Below, piece after piece: positions 33,701 through 41,382 of a DNA stretch of 64,000 nucleotides. Positions within the stretch are counted from its first letter, which is position 1. Every line of letters begins with the position of its first letter. The position numbers were made by a program, and so were the translations under genes. Origin of the DNA: Filimonas lacunae (lineage in GTDB: Bacteria; Bacteroidota; Bacteroidia; Chitinophagales; Chitinophagaceae); the NCBI RefSeq assembly GCF_002355595.1, contig NZ_AP017422.1:5088823-5152822 (forward strand), given 5' to 3'. The notes beneath the pieces were generated by a model that saw only the letters and a program-made list of their open reading frames with translations, was not told the DNA's origin and did not search any database.

Positions 33701-36571
33701 CGTATTATTATCAACTGCATACGATAACATGCCCGCTCTCAATTTGGATTGCAGTGCAGGTATTTTAAATAAAGGATCAATGCTATCCTTTATAGTAAAT
33801 TTATTATAGGGAGCATCAGTATACCCGATAGGGTTCAGATATCCTCTATTTAAAGCTTCCTGGTAGGTATTAATTTCCTGCATTTTCTTATCCCACAGCA
33901 TGCTTTCCCGATATTTTTCATATTCAAGCAGCTTACAGTATTCGGGGTGATAAGGTAACAGAGATTCTGCCCAGGAAGCAACAAACTTTGAAGCAAATTC
34001 ATTTCTATCTAATGCTTGGGGTAATCCTTCCGTATTGGTGGCATTGCTATATACCCTGCTGATAGTTCCATCTAGCTCTCTATACACAATAGAAGAGTTG
34101 GAATATATCGGGTCACTATTTTTATTATTGGCGTCAAAATAGAATATAGAGTACGGATCAAGCGTATCAGAAATATTGGCATACTGTCCGGAAGGAGGCG
34201 ACATATCCAGCAACATGCTGCTACGCACTTTATCAATATCCGTATTGGTATCACACAATTCATTACAGGCAGCCAGTGCATCTTTCCAGGCAACCATTAC
34301 CTGTGCGGTGTATGTAGCTGTATCCAGCGTTGCTATTTCCGCTTCGGTTGCCACTATACCCGTTTGCAGGTAAAATTTATTTCGAAAAATGGTCCAGCTC
34401 CCCATATTGGTTCTGCATTCGTCACAGGTAGGAAAGCAGGTTGATTGCATTTGCAATTCACGCCGCTCTGTGATAATCGAATCCAGGCTTTTACAGGTAT
34501 TCCTGATAGCAAATACACTATCCCGGTAATAGTCTACTGCATACCTGCTAATAGACAAACGCTTGGTTACCAGGTAACTCCCCTCAGGAAGTCCTGGCAG
34601 GGTGAAATTTATATGAAACCCTGCCGGCTTGTTATTACAATCAGTTTGCAGCGTAGGATTATTCGCAAGCGAGAAGTTATGAAACACCGTATCAAAAGCA
34701 CGCCCTAATTTCTGGTTATTACAATCGTCGGTAATAATAATTTCAAGATCATACAAACAATCATAACAGATAGTATCTCCCACCGTACACGACTCCATTT
34801 TGATACGTTCGGGATCAAGCCAATAGTCAAATACATAGTCTGATTGTTTGGTAACAACTAAAGCCTTCTGACTTTCCATTACCAGGTCGTTCACAACGTT
34901 ACCGGTTGGCCCTCCAATGGTTTCCAGCTGCATGGTATCTTTATTACTACTCAAAGCCTGCAATTGGATGCTATCCGGAACATTTCCGGCTAAGGCAGTA
35001 GCAATAGTGCGGCCATGCATATCCAGGTAGGTTACGCTATATTGCCCATTGGCATCACGTACTAAATTTTTTACATAATGGCTGGCATCTCCTACGGCTG
35101 TGCCAAACAAGGCATATAACTCATTTTTATCAGGTGCACCACCATAAAAATACCGGGTTTCATGCCCGCTGTTTAATTGATAGTTAGGTCCCAGGCCACC
35201 CTGGCGACTTACCCGCCCTGTGTTATCATTGGTATATTCTGTTTGGGTAAAGGGGAACAACTCCGCATCTGGAATGTACCGGTTCATTCCATACTGTTTA
35301 GCAGGATTCTGAGGGGAATAATAATTGGAACTCCCTTTTTCAGCAGACATACCCTGCGCCATTGTATTACAATACAACTTTTCGTCCAGCACCACATCAT
35401 ACTTCTCCTTGTCGTATTCTGCACCGTTCAGGCCCACATTAAATCCTCTTGTGTATTTAATGACATTACTTAAAGAAGGAGTTGGCAACACCTGTATCAC
35501 TGCACGCCCCTGGTAGTCGTAAAAACTTTCTCCTATAATAGTAGTATCAGTGGTGTTGTCTTTGGTTACCGTTTGTCGGTTACGAAGACTGCCATCATAA
35601 TATTGCACTACCGATTTCCTTTTTCCTTCTTCTGCAAAACTGGTACTTGCCTGCCAGTTTAATCCACGCTCATGTCCTGTAAAAGAAGCGGCACCTAAAC
35701 CTGTAGTAAAATCACTGCTCCATTTACCTTCCAACCTTCCTGCTCCGGCTTTTATCTGTACAGGACGCACCCTAAAGAATAGCATACCATCCCCATCATA
35801 CAACAACGGAATTTTATACGAAGTACCAGTAATACTTACCCGGCTGGCATTATTGGTAAAGATCAAAGCAGGATCATAAATATTGTTACTCTTTTTTCCT
35901 TTCAATGCAGAAGTATCTATATAACACCATTCCAGGTCATACATATCAATACCTAATACGCCTGCCCAGCTTACTTGTAATTCATCAACCCCGTCAGCAA
36001 TAACACTATTATAGCTCAATGCTTCTACCTTATCATTATCACACGAAAAAGTAAAAAGCGGCTGCATATCCATACGGGTTTCCAATATCATCACAGGCAT
36101 TACATCCCAGCTTACGGAGGAAGCTACATTTATCACTTTTGTAGTAACCTCATGTTTATTCCTGGTTACATACGTACTAAGCGCCTGGTATTTGCCCGTT
36201 TTGCTATAAGTAACTTTCAGTTGTTTGTCTAAGGAGTCAAGCACCCCGTTCACATCTTTGGAAAGAATACGCACGGTTACCACCAGGGAAAAGCTATCCC
36301 GCAGGTAAACAGGTGAATTTTCATCCAATATCAGGCTCACACTATTTTTAATAGGATAATCTGCCAGCATTTTAGCCCTTGCGGCAGCATCAAATACGCC
36401 CGCTTCGGAAATGGTACTGGAAGCGCCTGGTTTAATTTCATTAGCGGCACCAGTCAATCTTACCTGGAATATCTTTTCCGTTTGTGCCATAGCAGCATTG
36501 GCTATATTCAGCAATATCATTGCGCACAACAGCAGTAGTCTGCTATTCCAACATGAGTTTTTATGTCTCAT
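27710..36571 (-). CDS. Giant RHS/YD-repeat protein (DUF6443 type) with a putative phospholipase-like toxin tip
   Basis: 2,953 residues. Signal peptide 1-29 (LLLLCAMILLNIANAAMAQ). Residues about 295-530 are DUF6443-like (RGLNWQASTSFAEEGKRKSV, FYDYQGRAVIQVLPTP). About 700-1,330 is a Cys-rich helical region with repeated CxxC-like pairs. About 1,360-1,730 are repeated strands such as NDGGYITIGSF and VFVGNYNYG, resembling a beta-propeller. YD repeats run from about 1,880 (YYYDQAGNLVKTIAP). The RHS core ends at YDPRIGRWLSTDP (about 2,645). The last 300 residues are the variable tip: HYTEYPD (His2698), HRLGDTYAHS (His2762, Asp2766, His2770), AGHWY and FDHLVSAGSEPD. This spacing recalls zinc-dependent phospholipase C. 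It is probably a secreted toxin with immunity from the next gene. Confidence 0.88.
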   Translation of the reverse strand: MRHKNSCWNSRLLLLCAMILLNIANAAMAQTEKIFQVRLTGAANEIKPGASSTISEAGVFDAAARAKMLADYPIKNSVSLILDENSPVYLRDSFSLVVTVRILSKDVNGVLDSLDKQLKVTYSKTGKYQALSTYVTRNKHEVTTKVINVASSVSWDVMPVMILETRMDMQPLFTFSCDNDKVEALSYNSVIADGVDELQVSWAGVLGIDMYDLEWCYIDTSALKGKKSNNIYDPALIFTNNASRVSITGTSYKIPLLYDGDGMLFFRVRPVQIKAGAGRLEGKWSSDFTTGLGAASFTGHERGLNWQASTSFAEEGKRKSVVQYYDGSLRNRQTVTKDNTTDTTIIGESFYDYQGRAVIQVLPTPSLSNVIKYTRGFNVGLNGAEYDKEKYDVVLDEKLYCNTMAQGMSAEKGSSNYYSPQNPAKQYGMNRYIPDAELFPFTQTEYTNDNTGRVSRQGGLGPNYQLNSGHETRYFYGGAPDKNELYALFGTAVGDASHYVKNLVRDANGQYSVTYLDMHGRTIATALAGNVPDSIQLQALSSNKDTMQLETIGGPTGNVVNDLVMESQKALVVTKQSDYVFDYWLDPERIKMESCTVGDTICYDCLYDLEIIITDDCNNQKLGRAFDTVFHNFSLANNPTLQTDCNNKPAGFHINFTLPGLPEGSYLVTKRLSISRYAVDYYRDSVFAIRNTCKSLDSIITERRELQMQSTCFPTCDECRTNMGSWTIFRNKFYLQTGIVATEAEIATLDTATYTAQVMVAWKDALAACNELCDTNTDIDKVRSSMLLDMSPPSGQYANISDTLDPYSIFYFDANNKNSDPIYSNSSIVYRELDGTISRVYSNATNTEGLPQALDRNEFASKFVASWAESLLPYHPEYCKLLEYEKYRESMLWDKKMQEINTYQEALNRGYLNPIGYTDAPYNKFTIKDSIDPLFKIPALQSKLRAGMLSYAVDNNTAVSIWSVASIVTACGSTNTQACKVKYQDGNNAFGPEMCEGDKDLAWRSFREFYLQLKKDVIAAQVSAANCAGKPSSAVLSATHALNFIVASEAMAQEGLSDILNAANPDQTKANVSAATAQYYDDNCRAYAVMWLKQLAPCVNYNSVKNEMIEELVKVCKKGSDGNHPYGSRDISPDSTNTYKSFDEVIAAYNQRLGVTNAALINCNAEVLTNPLPYNQQQAYSKPLYTKPSDCECERIQYWQSKYNASKKSGEVFSAFLARMAGTTISESNLTALLNMCSSTNTNCTFLSNPITLPPALQCYTGDVCADCILVDSVYNNYKSIYPAYLPKVASDSVQIDSIQETANGLFEKYMNNHLGFSKQTWEYLQFIDSCKNSGPFYESQLQSTTFLRMYNNADGTASVINGMMGTADGGSIVVGEYKNTGRGISDRAGYFSKVDNRGSVVWAKTYELYKEVNLNKRISFNKVVKTNDGGYITIGSFIVEGVENVSSYFLLVKFSESGEVIWQKAYRDGNISYYGEQGRDLYALTGGDYVFVGNYNYGTTGTHTMGRIGNDGSLKWLRNFEGDNDFGTKTGYVAENGDTLAIAISNRSPGAAFGLFKMSKETGVAYRGTYYAFGGTSGISGLYYSVPYKVDRESDGYLVLSMCSPTSGSGLNNVSCLFKVNDSGNVVSRVVLNKMPNSPASLSLSGVRLKNGGYLVVQSDTIAGNYSSLYISKVNATFDAVTTTYRVRTDRHMVVYDVKEGEDGEITIVGKSRRNDDKPLLIKLDSVGRSFCYDSTIALGELGMNITPRAVPSFTQSGVDAIDFALSSIVVSSLNEGTDTLNCYVTKPVGGAYAGPVLCGRSVWPLDNATFTQVSDCSDSLSYAINKATDIFIRTKDSLRGAFESAYLSKCLQATKYEKFTVLHSANEYHYTLYYYDQAGNLVKTIAPREAHPNRNATWLNEVDGLVQNKNGEKYPDHGIGTNYRYNTLNQVVAQNSPDGGTSHFWYDTLGRLVLSQNAQQQQEGKFSYTLYDPLGRITEVGQTASEEKVVDSIARSTQHLSGWLARAASHKEQITKTVYDAPYGLIDTVLAAENVRSRVAYSAIFENNDNLIANKYTTATHFSYDIHGNVDTLLQDYRIGAMADGGNRFKKIVYQYDLVSGKVNHVAYQPQSWAKDAFYHRYQYDAENRLTNVETSSDSIHWANDALYSYYKHGPLARLELGNKLQGIDYVYTLQGWIKTVNPSMPSTDNGDGSSGCPEGSAIKDLVVSNRPVNGPAKYTAIESISFIEEFDSYGEEMESVLDSSLLVCNSNIEKSEEELAGVAPDAFSYVLNYNDKDYKGINVVSVDAQVKSLLGSNYRPLYNGNITGMGVNIGKLNKPIWYNYQYDQLNRLVNMDAYYASNANWNSLQPTTDYHEGITYDPNGNILSYQRNATPVTGATDGNVMDLLTYNYKTGSNQLDHIIDHSADVYHNDIVTQNPGNYQYDHIGNLINDNKDTIYWNVYGKIKNIRKANGDKIYYSYDASGNRISKTTGDNITTWYVRDAQGNVMNVYTSGDANVNDARLTRTESHLYGSSRLGILHDNVDVTVGYENISYRYYDYIRGNKFFELSNHLGNVLATVSDKRLQVSAGGSAVDSYAADVVSAQDYYPFGMLQPGRSYNAGGYRYGFNGKENDNEVKGDGNSVDFGARIYDPRIGRWLSTDPDKRGWFNPYQSFGNNPILYKDPDGRWQTDGHYWTVFLLATILQLPNAEQIAHYTEYPDTYIHGNRADERYTWASPSEQTRTHSLTGGYHTEERANTISDLLAVPASNIEEFGRLMHRLGDTYAHSKLTNGDRMYGAGHWYNAGGGYTFDHLVSAGSEPDMIYNRIGDNGKYVSYAKDVLFVLSQKFDTKVNYSAALEKALPILKSMMEYASKNRVSLIGIINYELANLKGENSFYVYAPQSILSTDYQTHLVNTKNYLTSKGVKFTEEKKYEKYTTTESEFDSDGMYLGERTTEHQREVGTKFTIQK

Positions 36572-36582
36572 TTTGTTCTTTG

Positions 36583-37332
36583 CTATTTAGGGTTGGTGTT
36601 GTAGATAGTATATCCGGCGTATTTGCTGGCAGGCTTCTTTTCTGTATTCTCCTGCACCACAAACCGTTCGTCGGTAAAAATAGATTCATCAATAGCCGCA
36701 GTGCTGTAATCTGAATAAAGAACAGTAACCAAAGCGTCTTCTCCAGACAAACCAGACTGCTGATTTCCTCCTTCCTGTTTAGCTATTTCGCCATTTGCCA
36801 AAGCATCAGATGCTACTTCATAAATCGCCTTCTGAATATATCCACTGTTGGCAGCCACAAGGAGGGTTATCTTTTTATAGGTATGCCTGGCAGGAAACGT
36901 AATAGTCAATTGGTAATTCTTCCCATTCTCTACTGCTGTTAGCAGCAAACCATTTTTCCTGATCATGGCAGTATCTGGTAGCATTCCGGGTAAAGCGGCA
37001 TTGCTTTGATTGGCTGCCGTTCTGTTGGATAAAACAATCACACTTTCTTTAGGAAACACCTGGAATACATGCCTGTCATTTGCCATATTTTCTACATTGT
37101 CCAGTACCACATAATAATTGTTTCCATGAATAACAGCACGCCCTTCCAGCGAGTCCGTTAAAATAGCAGGCGTGGCTTTAGCCGCATATTTATAATGCAT
37201 ATTAAAGCTTATATAACCGGCACCGCTATATGCCTGCTGTATTTTAGTGAATATCATATAAGGGTCAATATCAGCTCCCACAGCCTGTAACTGTGCTACC
37301 CACAAACCCATGAATAATAAAAATGCTTTCAC
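36583..37332 (-). CDS. LolA-like periplasmic protein of the RHS operon
   Basis: 249 residues with signal peptide MKAFLLFMGLWVAQLQAVGA. Sequence such as YISFNMHYKYAAKATP, LEGRAVIHGNNYYVVLDNVE, YQLTITFPARHTYKKITLLV and GYIQKAIYEV alternates strands in the manner of the LolA/LolB half-barrel that carries lipids or lipoproteins. The match is structural intuition rather than a motif. The gene is 11 bp upstream of the RHS gene and 28 bp downstream of the Ig/CBM protein. A chaperone for the large partner proteins is possible. Confidence 0.65.
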   Translation of the reverse strand: MKAFLLFMGLWVAQLQAVGADIDPYMIFTKIQQAYSGAGYISFNMHYKYAAKATPAILTDSLEGRAVIHGNNYYVVLDNVENMANDRHVFQVFPKESVIVLSNRTAANQSNAALPGMLPDTAMIRKNGLLLTAVENGKNYQLTITFPARHTYKKITLLVAANSGYIQKAIYEVASDALANGEIAKQEGGNQQSGLSGEDALVTVLYSDYSTAAIDESIFTDERFVVQENTEKKPASKYAGYTIYNTNPK

Positions 37333-37360
37333 CCTGATAGTATTATAATATTTTAAAATG

Positions 37361-40300
37361 CTAGTTCTCTTTTAACAACGCACTCCTGGTTTCTTTAATA
37401 GTAGAAATGCCGCGCGCTGTTTCTTTCTTCACCCGCACCAACGTTCCATCGTCATCATATTCATAAAAAGTCGCGTAGTTGTTTTCATCCAGTTCTGCCA
37501 TCAAACGTAGCGACACCGGATCGTAGGCGAACGATTTCATATTAGCCAGGTAAGGATGAATGCGTATATCATCTACATATATATCGGCATCACCAGTAGC
37601 TTTCAGTATCACCGAAAAGCTTTTGGCAGTAGCCGGCACATCCACCACCTGCTCAAAACGCTGCCATCCTTCAATAATGTTGCCTTTGGGATAGATGATA
37701 ACCGACTGTGCCGTACCATTTTCTAACCCAACAGCCAGCTCAATCTGGCTACCCGTGTAAGAAAGCCCTTTACAAGGCACAGCCTCTTTTACCCAGGCAC
37801 TGAATAAAACACGCGTATTTTTAACCGGTTTAAACACAGGAAGTAAGGTGTTACTGGTAGTGCGTACTCCTTCCAACCCTTTCCCACTAGGCACACAACT
37901 ATTATCCTTTAGCGTAATACTCATCTCCACATCATCACTTTCCGGTGCGTCCACAGCTGTAAGCATATTTACAACACTATCTTTAGGTATCAGCAAGGAG
38001 TATTTACCTGTATGGCTTTGGTTGGTAGTCATATAGGCAGCATACCCGCTAAAATCGAAGTGACGACCTGTTGCGCAGGCATTATCACATCTTGTAGCGA
38101 AAAAGCCATAATCTTCAAAACCCTCAAAAACACTTTCCCTATAGCGGGCATTTTGTACCACCGCTGTTGGTAATGTACCCGCATAACCATATAAACCTGC
38201 ATTATACCTGCCTAATGGATCTTTATTCTCTATCTCTGCCCCCCTGTTATTAAACAAAGTACTGGCAGCATTCCAAACCCACTTGCCCTTATCAGGGTTC
38301 ACATTCATTTTCTTTCCCAGGAATGACCAGAAAGAAGAAAACTCTGCGTAGGTTCCGTTTTTTCTCAAATTCACTTCCTGCAAAGGATCAGATTCTGCAC
38401 GACGACTATAATATACATACGACTTATTGGTGTGCCAGTTACCCAGCATGCCTGTTAGATAAGGGTTTACGACTGTATCTGTTACTGCACTATAACAAAC
38501 AGACATAAAGGGATAGATGGCAATAGGTATATCTGCCTCTATAGGATCCTGACAGGCATCAGAATTAATAACCACATGATAGGTTCCCGCACTATTAGGG
38601 CCAGCACTGAAAGAGGGCGATTCCATTTCGCTTCTAAAATAATCCGGACCTGTCCAGGTGAATTTTTTTGCTGTAGAAGGAAGATTAATAACAGAAAACT
38701 TTACCGGGTCGCCAATGCAATAACTTTGTTTATCGGAACTGGCAATTTGCGCGGTTTTTAACTCAATGATTTTAATGGTTTGTACAGAAGACGCACCACA
38801 TGTGTCAGTTATCTGTACATCGTAATTCATATTGCCATATAAAATATAGGGTGTACCAGCATTATCCATGCTGTCCATACTATTAAATTCTCCCGTAGTA
38901 TTGGTAGCCCAATACGGACCAGTGGCTCCTGTACCCTGGGCAGCCAATTTAAAAGTATAATTATCAGATAAACCACCTTTGCCCGTTACTCTTATCTTAC
39001 CTTCATTTATCGAATCGCGGGGACACACATAACCACCCGACTTATTTACATCAACCATTACAGGATTGGGATTGTACACTAATACTGCAACATTCCCACC
39101 TTCCGTATAGGTATAGTTATTAACAAGGTTAGAAACCGCTCCTACGGTTGCATTATAGGTGCCTCCGGCGGTTATCTTCCAGGATTGCCCTGTCGGGATA
39201 GGGTTTCCCCATTGCTGCCATGGTTCCAGTTTAGTCAATTGAAAATAAACGGGATAGTTTTGTCCCTGGTAACGACATGTTCCAGAAGGCGTAACGGTTA
39301 AACCATCACATGTTCTTTCATTTTTCAGCGAAATGGTGTACTTGTACACATCATCATCTGTAACTATATCAGTCATCTCATATACACCACATTCGTCTGT
39401 TACCCGAAGAACATACTCACCCGGGTATAAAAAACGGCCACTACTATCTGCACTAATAGCTATCCCTCCCGAATTCACTTTGCTGTCATATATGGCTGAT
39501 CCGTACACCCCATTACCTATTATCTCCACTTTTGTTCCTTCTTTTACTAATCCCTGTGAGGGGCTTACAAAAAAGTAACAGGCACCATCATTTCCAAATT
39601 GACCATACAATTGTCCATGACTAACATAATACCGATCTGTTTCAGGCGCCGCAATATTCAATAACTGGTTGTTAGTTACATAATAACCATCTCCTGTTTG
39701 TGTAGTAATATAATATTTACCAAACGGTAAGTTTTTTATTTTTTTACCTGGACCATAGGTATAGGCAGTATCCTTATACTCCATGCCAGTAGCAGAATCT
39801 CTCACGGTGAGATACATAGGGTAACAAAAAATATAACGATGCGGGTAATCATTCCATATATCAAATCCTGTATTGCAATTATAGCTATAAGCAGTCGTCG
39901 ACCCCACCCCAAACGTAGAACTTGTTATCACAATTTCGTCGCCACAAATCGGGCGTATATGATAATAGATATTCTTGTCATACGTATCGCTTTTCTTAAC
40001 CCCTTCCGGCAAATGAATTGCAGCAGCCTCTCCGAAAGGAACATAATCACTTTTGGGAATACCGTCAAGACTTACTGCATAATAAGAATTAAGGCTTCCG
40101 GTGTAACCACTCAATACTGAACCTCCGGCGTACTCTGGTTTAGTAGCATAAAAAACACTGCAATCTTCTTCGTTATTAGTTCCCGGCAATGCTATGATAT
40201 AAAACATGGATGCATCAACTTTATCAATAGTATGTATAGTAACTGACATAGGCGAGGTAGCTGTTCCACATCTATCTTTTACCACTATTGAATACTCACC

Positions 40301-40852
40301 AGCAACCAGGCTATCAATATAAATAGGAGAGCCAAAATTGCTAAACGTAGTAGCCCCTGTATATCCCTGTGGAGCATTTACAATAACTGCCTGATAAGCC
40401 ATTAAACCTTTTGTAACTGTTACAACAGCCTGTCCGTAACCGCCGCACGAAAGCGACCGCCTGCCTTCTGCAACAGTCGCTTCTACAGCCTGATAATTGC
40501 CGCCTACAGTAGCCGTGGAAGTCTGGCTGTAGGGAACACTATCGCATACTATCTGTACGGTAACCGTATGTGTACCTGGAGGCACATTCTCGAAAACGGG
40601 AGAAGGGTTAGCGGAAACATGGTAGCCGGTTCCCGTTTCAGAATCTATACTATACAGTATACTCGTAAATCTGGAAGTATTACCACCTGTTAGAGTTACT
40701 GTAATTTTTCCGGAAGCATAACATGCCGAATTTTCTACAGTTGTATAAAATCCAAAATCACATTGTGCAAAAACCGATGCCTGACCTATAAAAAGTAGCA
40801 AAGCACCCATTAATGCCTTTCTCCCTCTTGTTAGCAAATTATATACACCCAT
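37361..40852 (-). CDS. Large secreted Ig-like/CBM-like/YD protein
   Basis: 1,163 residues with signal peptide (ALMGALLLFIGQASVFAQ). The first 700 residues are repeated Cys-containing Ig/PKD-like modules (ACYASGKITVTLTGGN, PGTHTVTVQIVCDSVPYSQT, SYCIGDPVKFSVINLP). Residues about 990-1,105 look like a CBM4_9-type jelly roll: SHTGKYSLLI, VLFSAWVKEAVPCKG, GWQRFEQVVDVPATAKSFSV, DIYVDDIRIHP. The end is YD-like (YATFYEYDDDGTLVRVKKET then IKETRSALLKEN), a tail shared by Bacteroidota proteins next to RHS genes. It is not a complete RHS protein. It probably works with the two giant partners. Confidence 0.75.
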   Translation of the reverse strand: MGVYNLLTRGRKALMGALLLFIGQASVFAQCDFGFYTTVENSACYASGKITVTLTGGNTSRFTSILYSIDSETGTGYHVSANPSPVFENVPPGTHTVTVQIVCDSVPYSQTSTATVGGNYQAVEATVAEGRRSLSCGGYGQAVVTVTKGLMAYQAVIVNAPQGYTGATTFSNFGSPIYIDSLVAGEYSIVVKDRCGTATSPMSVTIHTIDKVDASMFYIIALPGTNNEEDCSVFYATKPEYAGGSVLSGYTGSLNSYYAVSLDGIPKSDYVPFGEAAAIHLPEGVKKSDTYDKNIYYHIRPICGDEIVITSSTFGVGSTTAYSYNCNTGFDIWNDYPHRYIFCYPMYLTVRDSATGMEYKDTAYTYGPGKKIKNLPFGKYYITTQTGDGYYVTNNQLLNIAAPETDRYYVSHGQLYGQFGNDGACYFFVSPSQGLVKEGTKVEIIGNGVYGSAIYDSKVNSGGIAISADSSGRFLYPGEYVLRVTDECGVYEMTDIVTDDDVYKYTISLKNERTCDGLTVTPSGTCRYQGQNYPVYFQLTKLEPWQQWGNPIPTGQSWKITAGGTYNATVGAVSNLVNNYTYTEGGNVAVLVYNPNPVMVDVNKSGGYVCPRDSINEGKIRVTGKGGLSDNYTFKLAAQGTGATGPYWATNTTGEFNSMDSMDNAGTPYILYGNMNYDVQITDTCGASSVQTIKIIELKTAQIASSDKQSYCIGDPVKFSVINLPSTAKKFTWTGPDYFRSEMESPSFSAGPNSAGTYHVVINSDACQDPIEADIPIAIYPFMSVCYSAVTDTVVNPYLTGMLGNWHTNKSYVYYSRRAESDPLQEVNLRKNGTYAEFSSFWSFLGKKMNVNPDKGKWVWNAASTLFNNRGAEIENKDPLGRYNAGLYGYAGTLPTAVVQNARYRESVFEGFEDYGFFATRCDNACATGRHFDFSGYAAYMTTNQSHTGKYSLLIPKDSVVNMLTAVDAPESDDVEMSITLKDNSCVPSGKGLEGVRTTSNTLLPVFKPVKNTRVLFSAWVKEAVPCKGLSYTGSQIELAVGLENGTAQSVIIYPKGNIIEGWQRFEQVVDVPATAKSFSVILKATGDADIYVDDIRIHPYLANMKSFAYDPVSLRLMAELDENNYATFYEYDDDGTLVRVKKETARGISTIKETRSALLKEN

Positions 40853-40880
40853 AAGTTTCTTTATTAATCGTGTTCTTCAA

Positions 40881-41372
40881 TCAGCTTTTACGTGAATATT
40901 TATAGGCAAAATGAATCACCACATTTTTACCGGAAGCTTTTTCCTTATGAGCAAATTTTATTTGCAACTCCATCCTGTTTTCGCCGTTAGGTACATATCT
41001 ATACTGGCAGGATGGGACTTGTACAGCATCGCCGCTACCCGACCCAGTATTTACATTCCAGAGTAAAAAGTCTCCGGTTTGTATAAGATACCTGCCAGGA
41101 AAACTGTTTTTAGCAACTCCCTCTATCTGCACCAGGTTGTTCTCAACAAAACGCATTACATAGGGTAATACACCTGGCACTCTATACATAGAATCTCTGG
41201 AAACCAGATTTTTTTCTCTTAAAAGCACCTTGGTGGTTAAATCATACACTTTTAAATGGACGGTATCTAATGTCCAGGTTCCGGACAACGTTAAAGACGC
41301 ATTATCTGTTTGAGCAGCAGAAATGATAGAAAACCCCATCAAAAACATCACTACTATAAGTATCTTGTTCAT
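40881..41372 (-). CDS. Small lipocalin-like secreted protein
   Basis: 163 residues with signal peptide MNKILIVVMFLMGFSIISAA. LTLSGTWTLDTVHLKVYDLT is a lipocalin-like opening with the GTW motif, then beta strands (YRVPGVLPYVMRFVENNLVQ, FLLWNVNTGSGSGD, MELQIKFAHKEK). The length suits a lipocalin-like domain. Placed 10 bp downstream of the SpvB/PA14 gene and 28 bp upstream of the Ig/CBM gene. Function unknown. Confidence 0.65.
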   Translation of the reverse strand: MNKILIVVMFLMGFSIISAAQTDNASLTLSGTWTLDTVHLKVYDLTTKVLLREKNLVSRDSMYRVPGVLPYVMRFVENNLVQIEGVAKNSFPGRYLIQTGDFLLWNVNTGSGSGDAVQVPSCQYRYVPNGENRMELQIKFAHKEKASGKNVVIHFAYKYSRKS

Positions 41373-41382
41373 ATATAATTAT

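Noticed and set aside
27710-36571. RHS gene as a fusion or assembly artefact
   Set aside because: Uninterrupted frame with domain order typical of Bacteroidota DUF6443/RHS proteins and consistent operon spacing.
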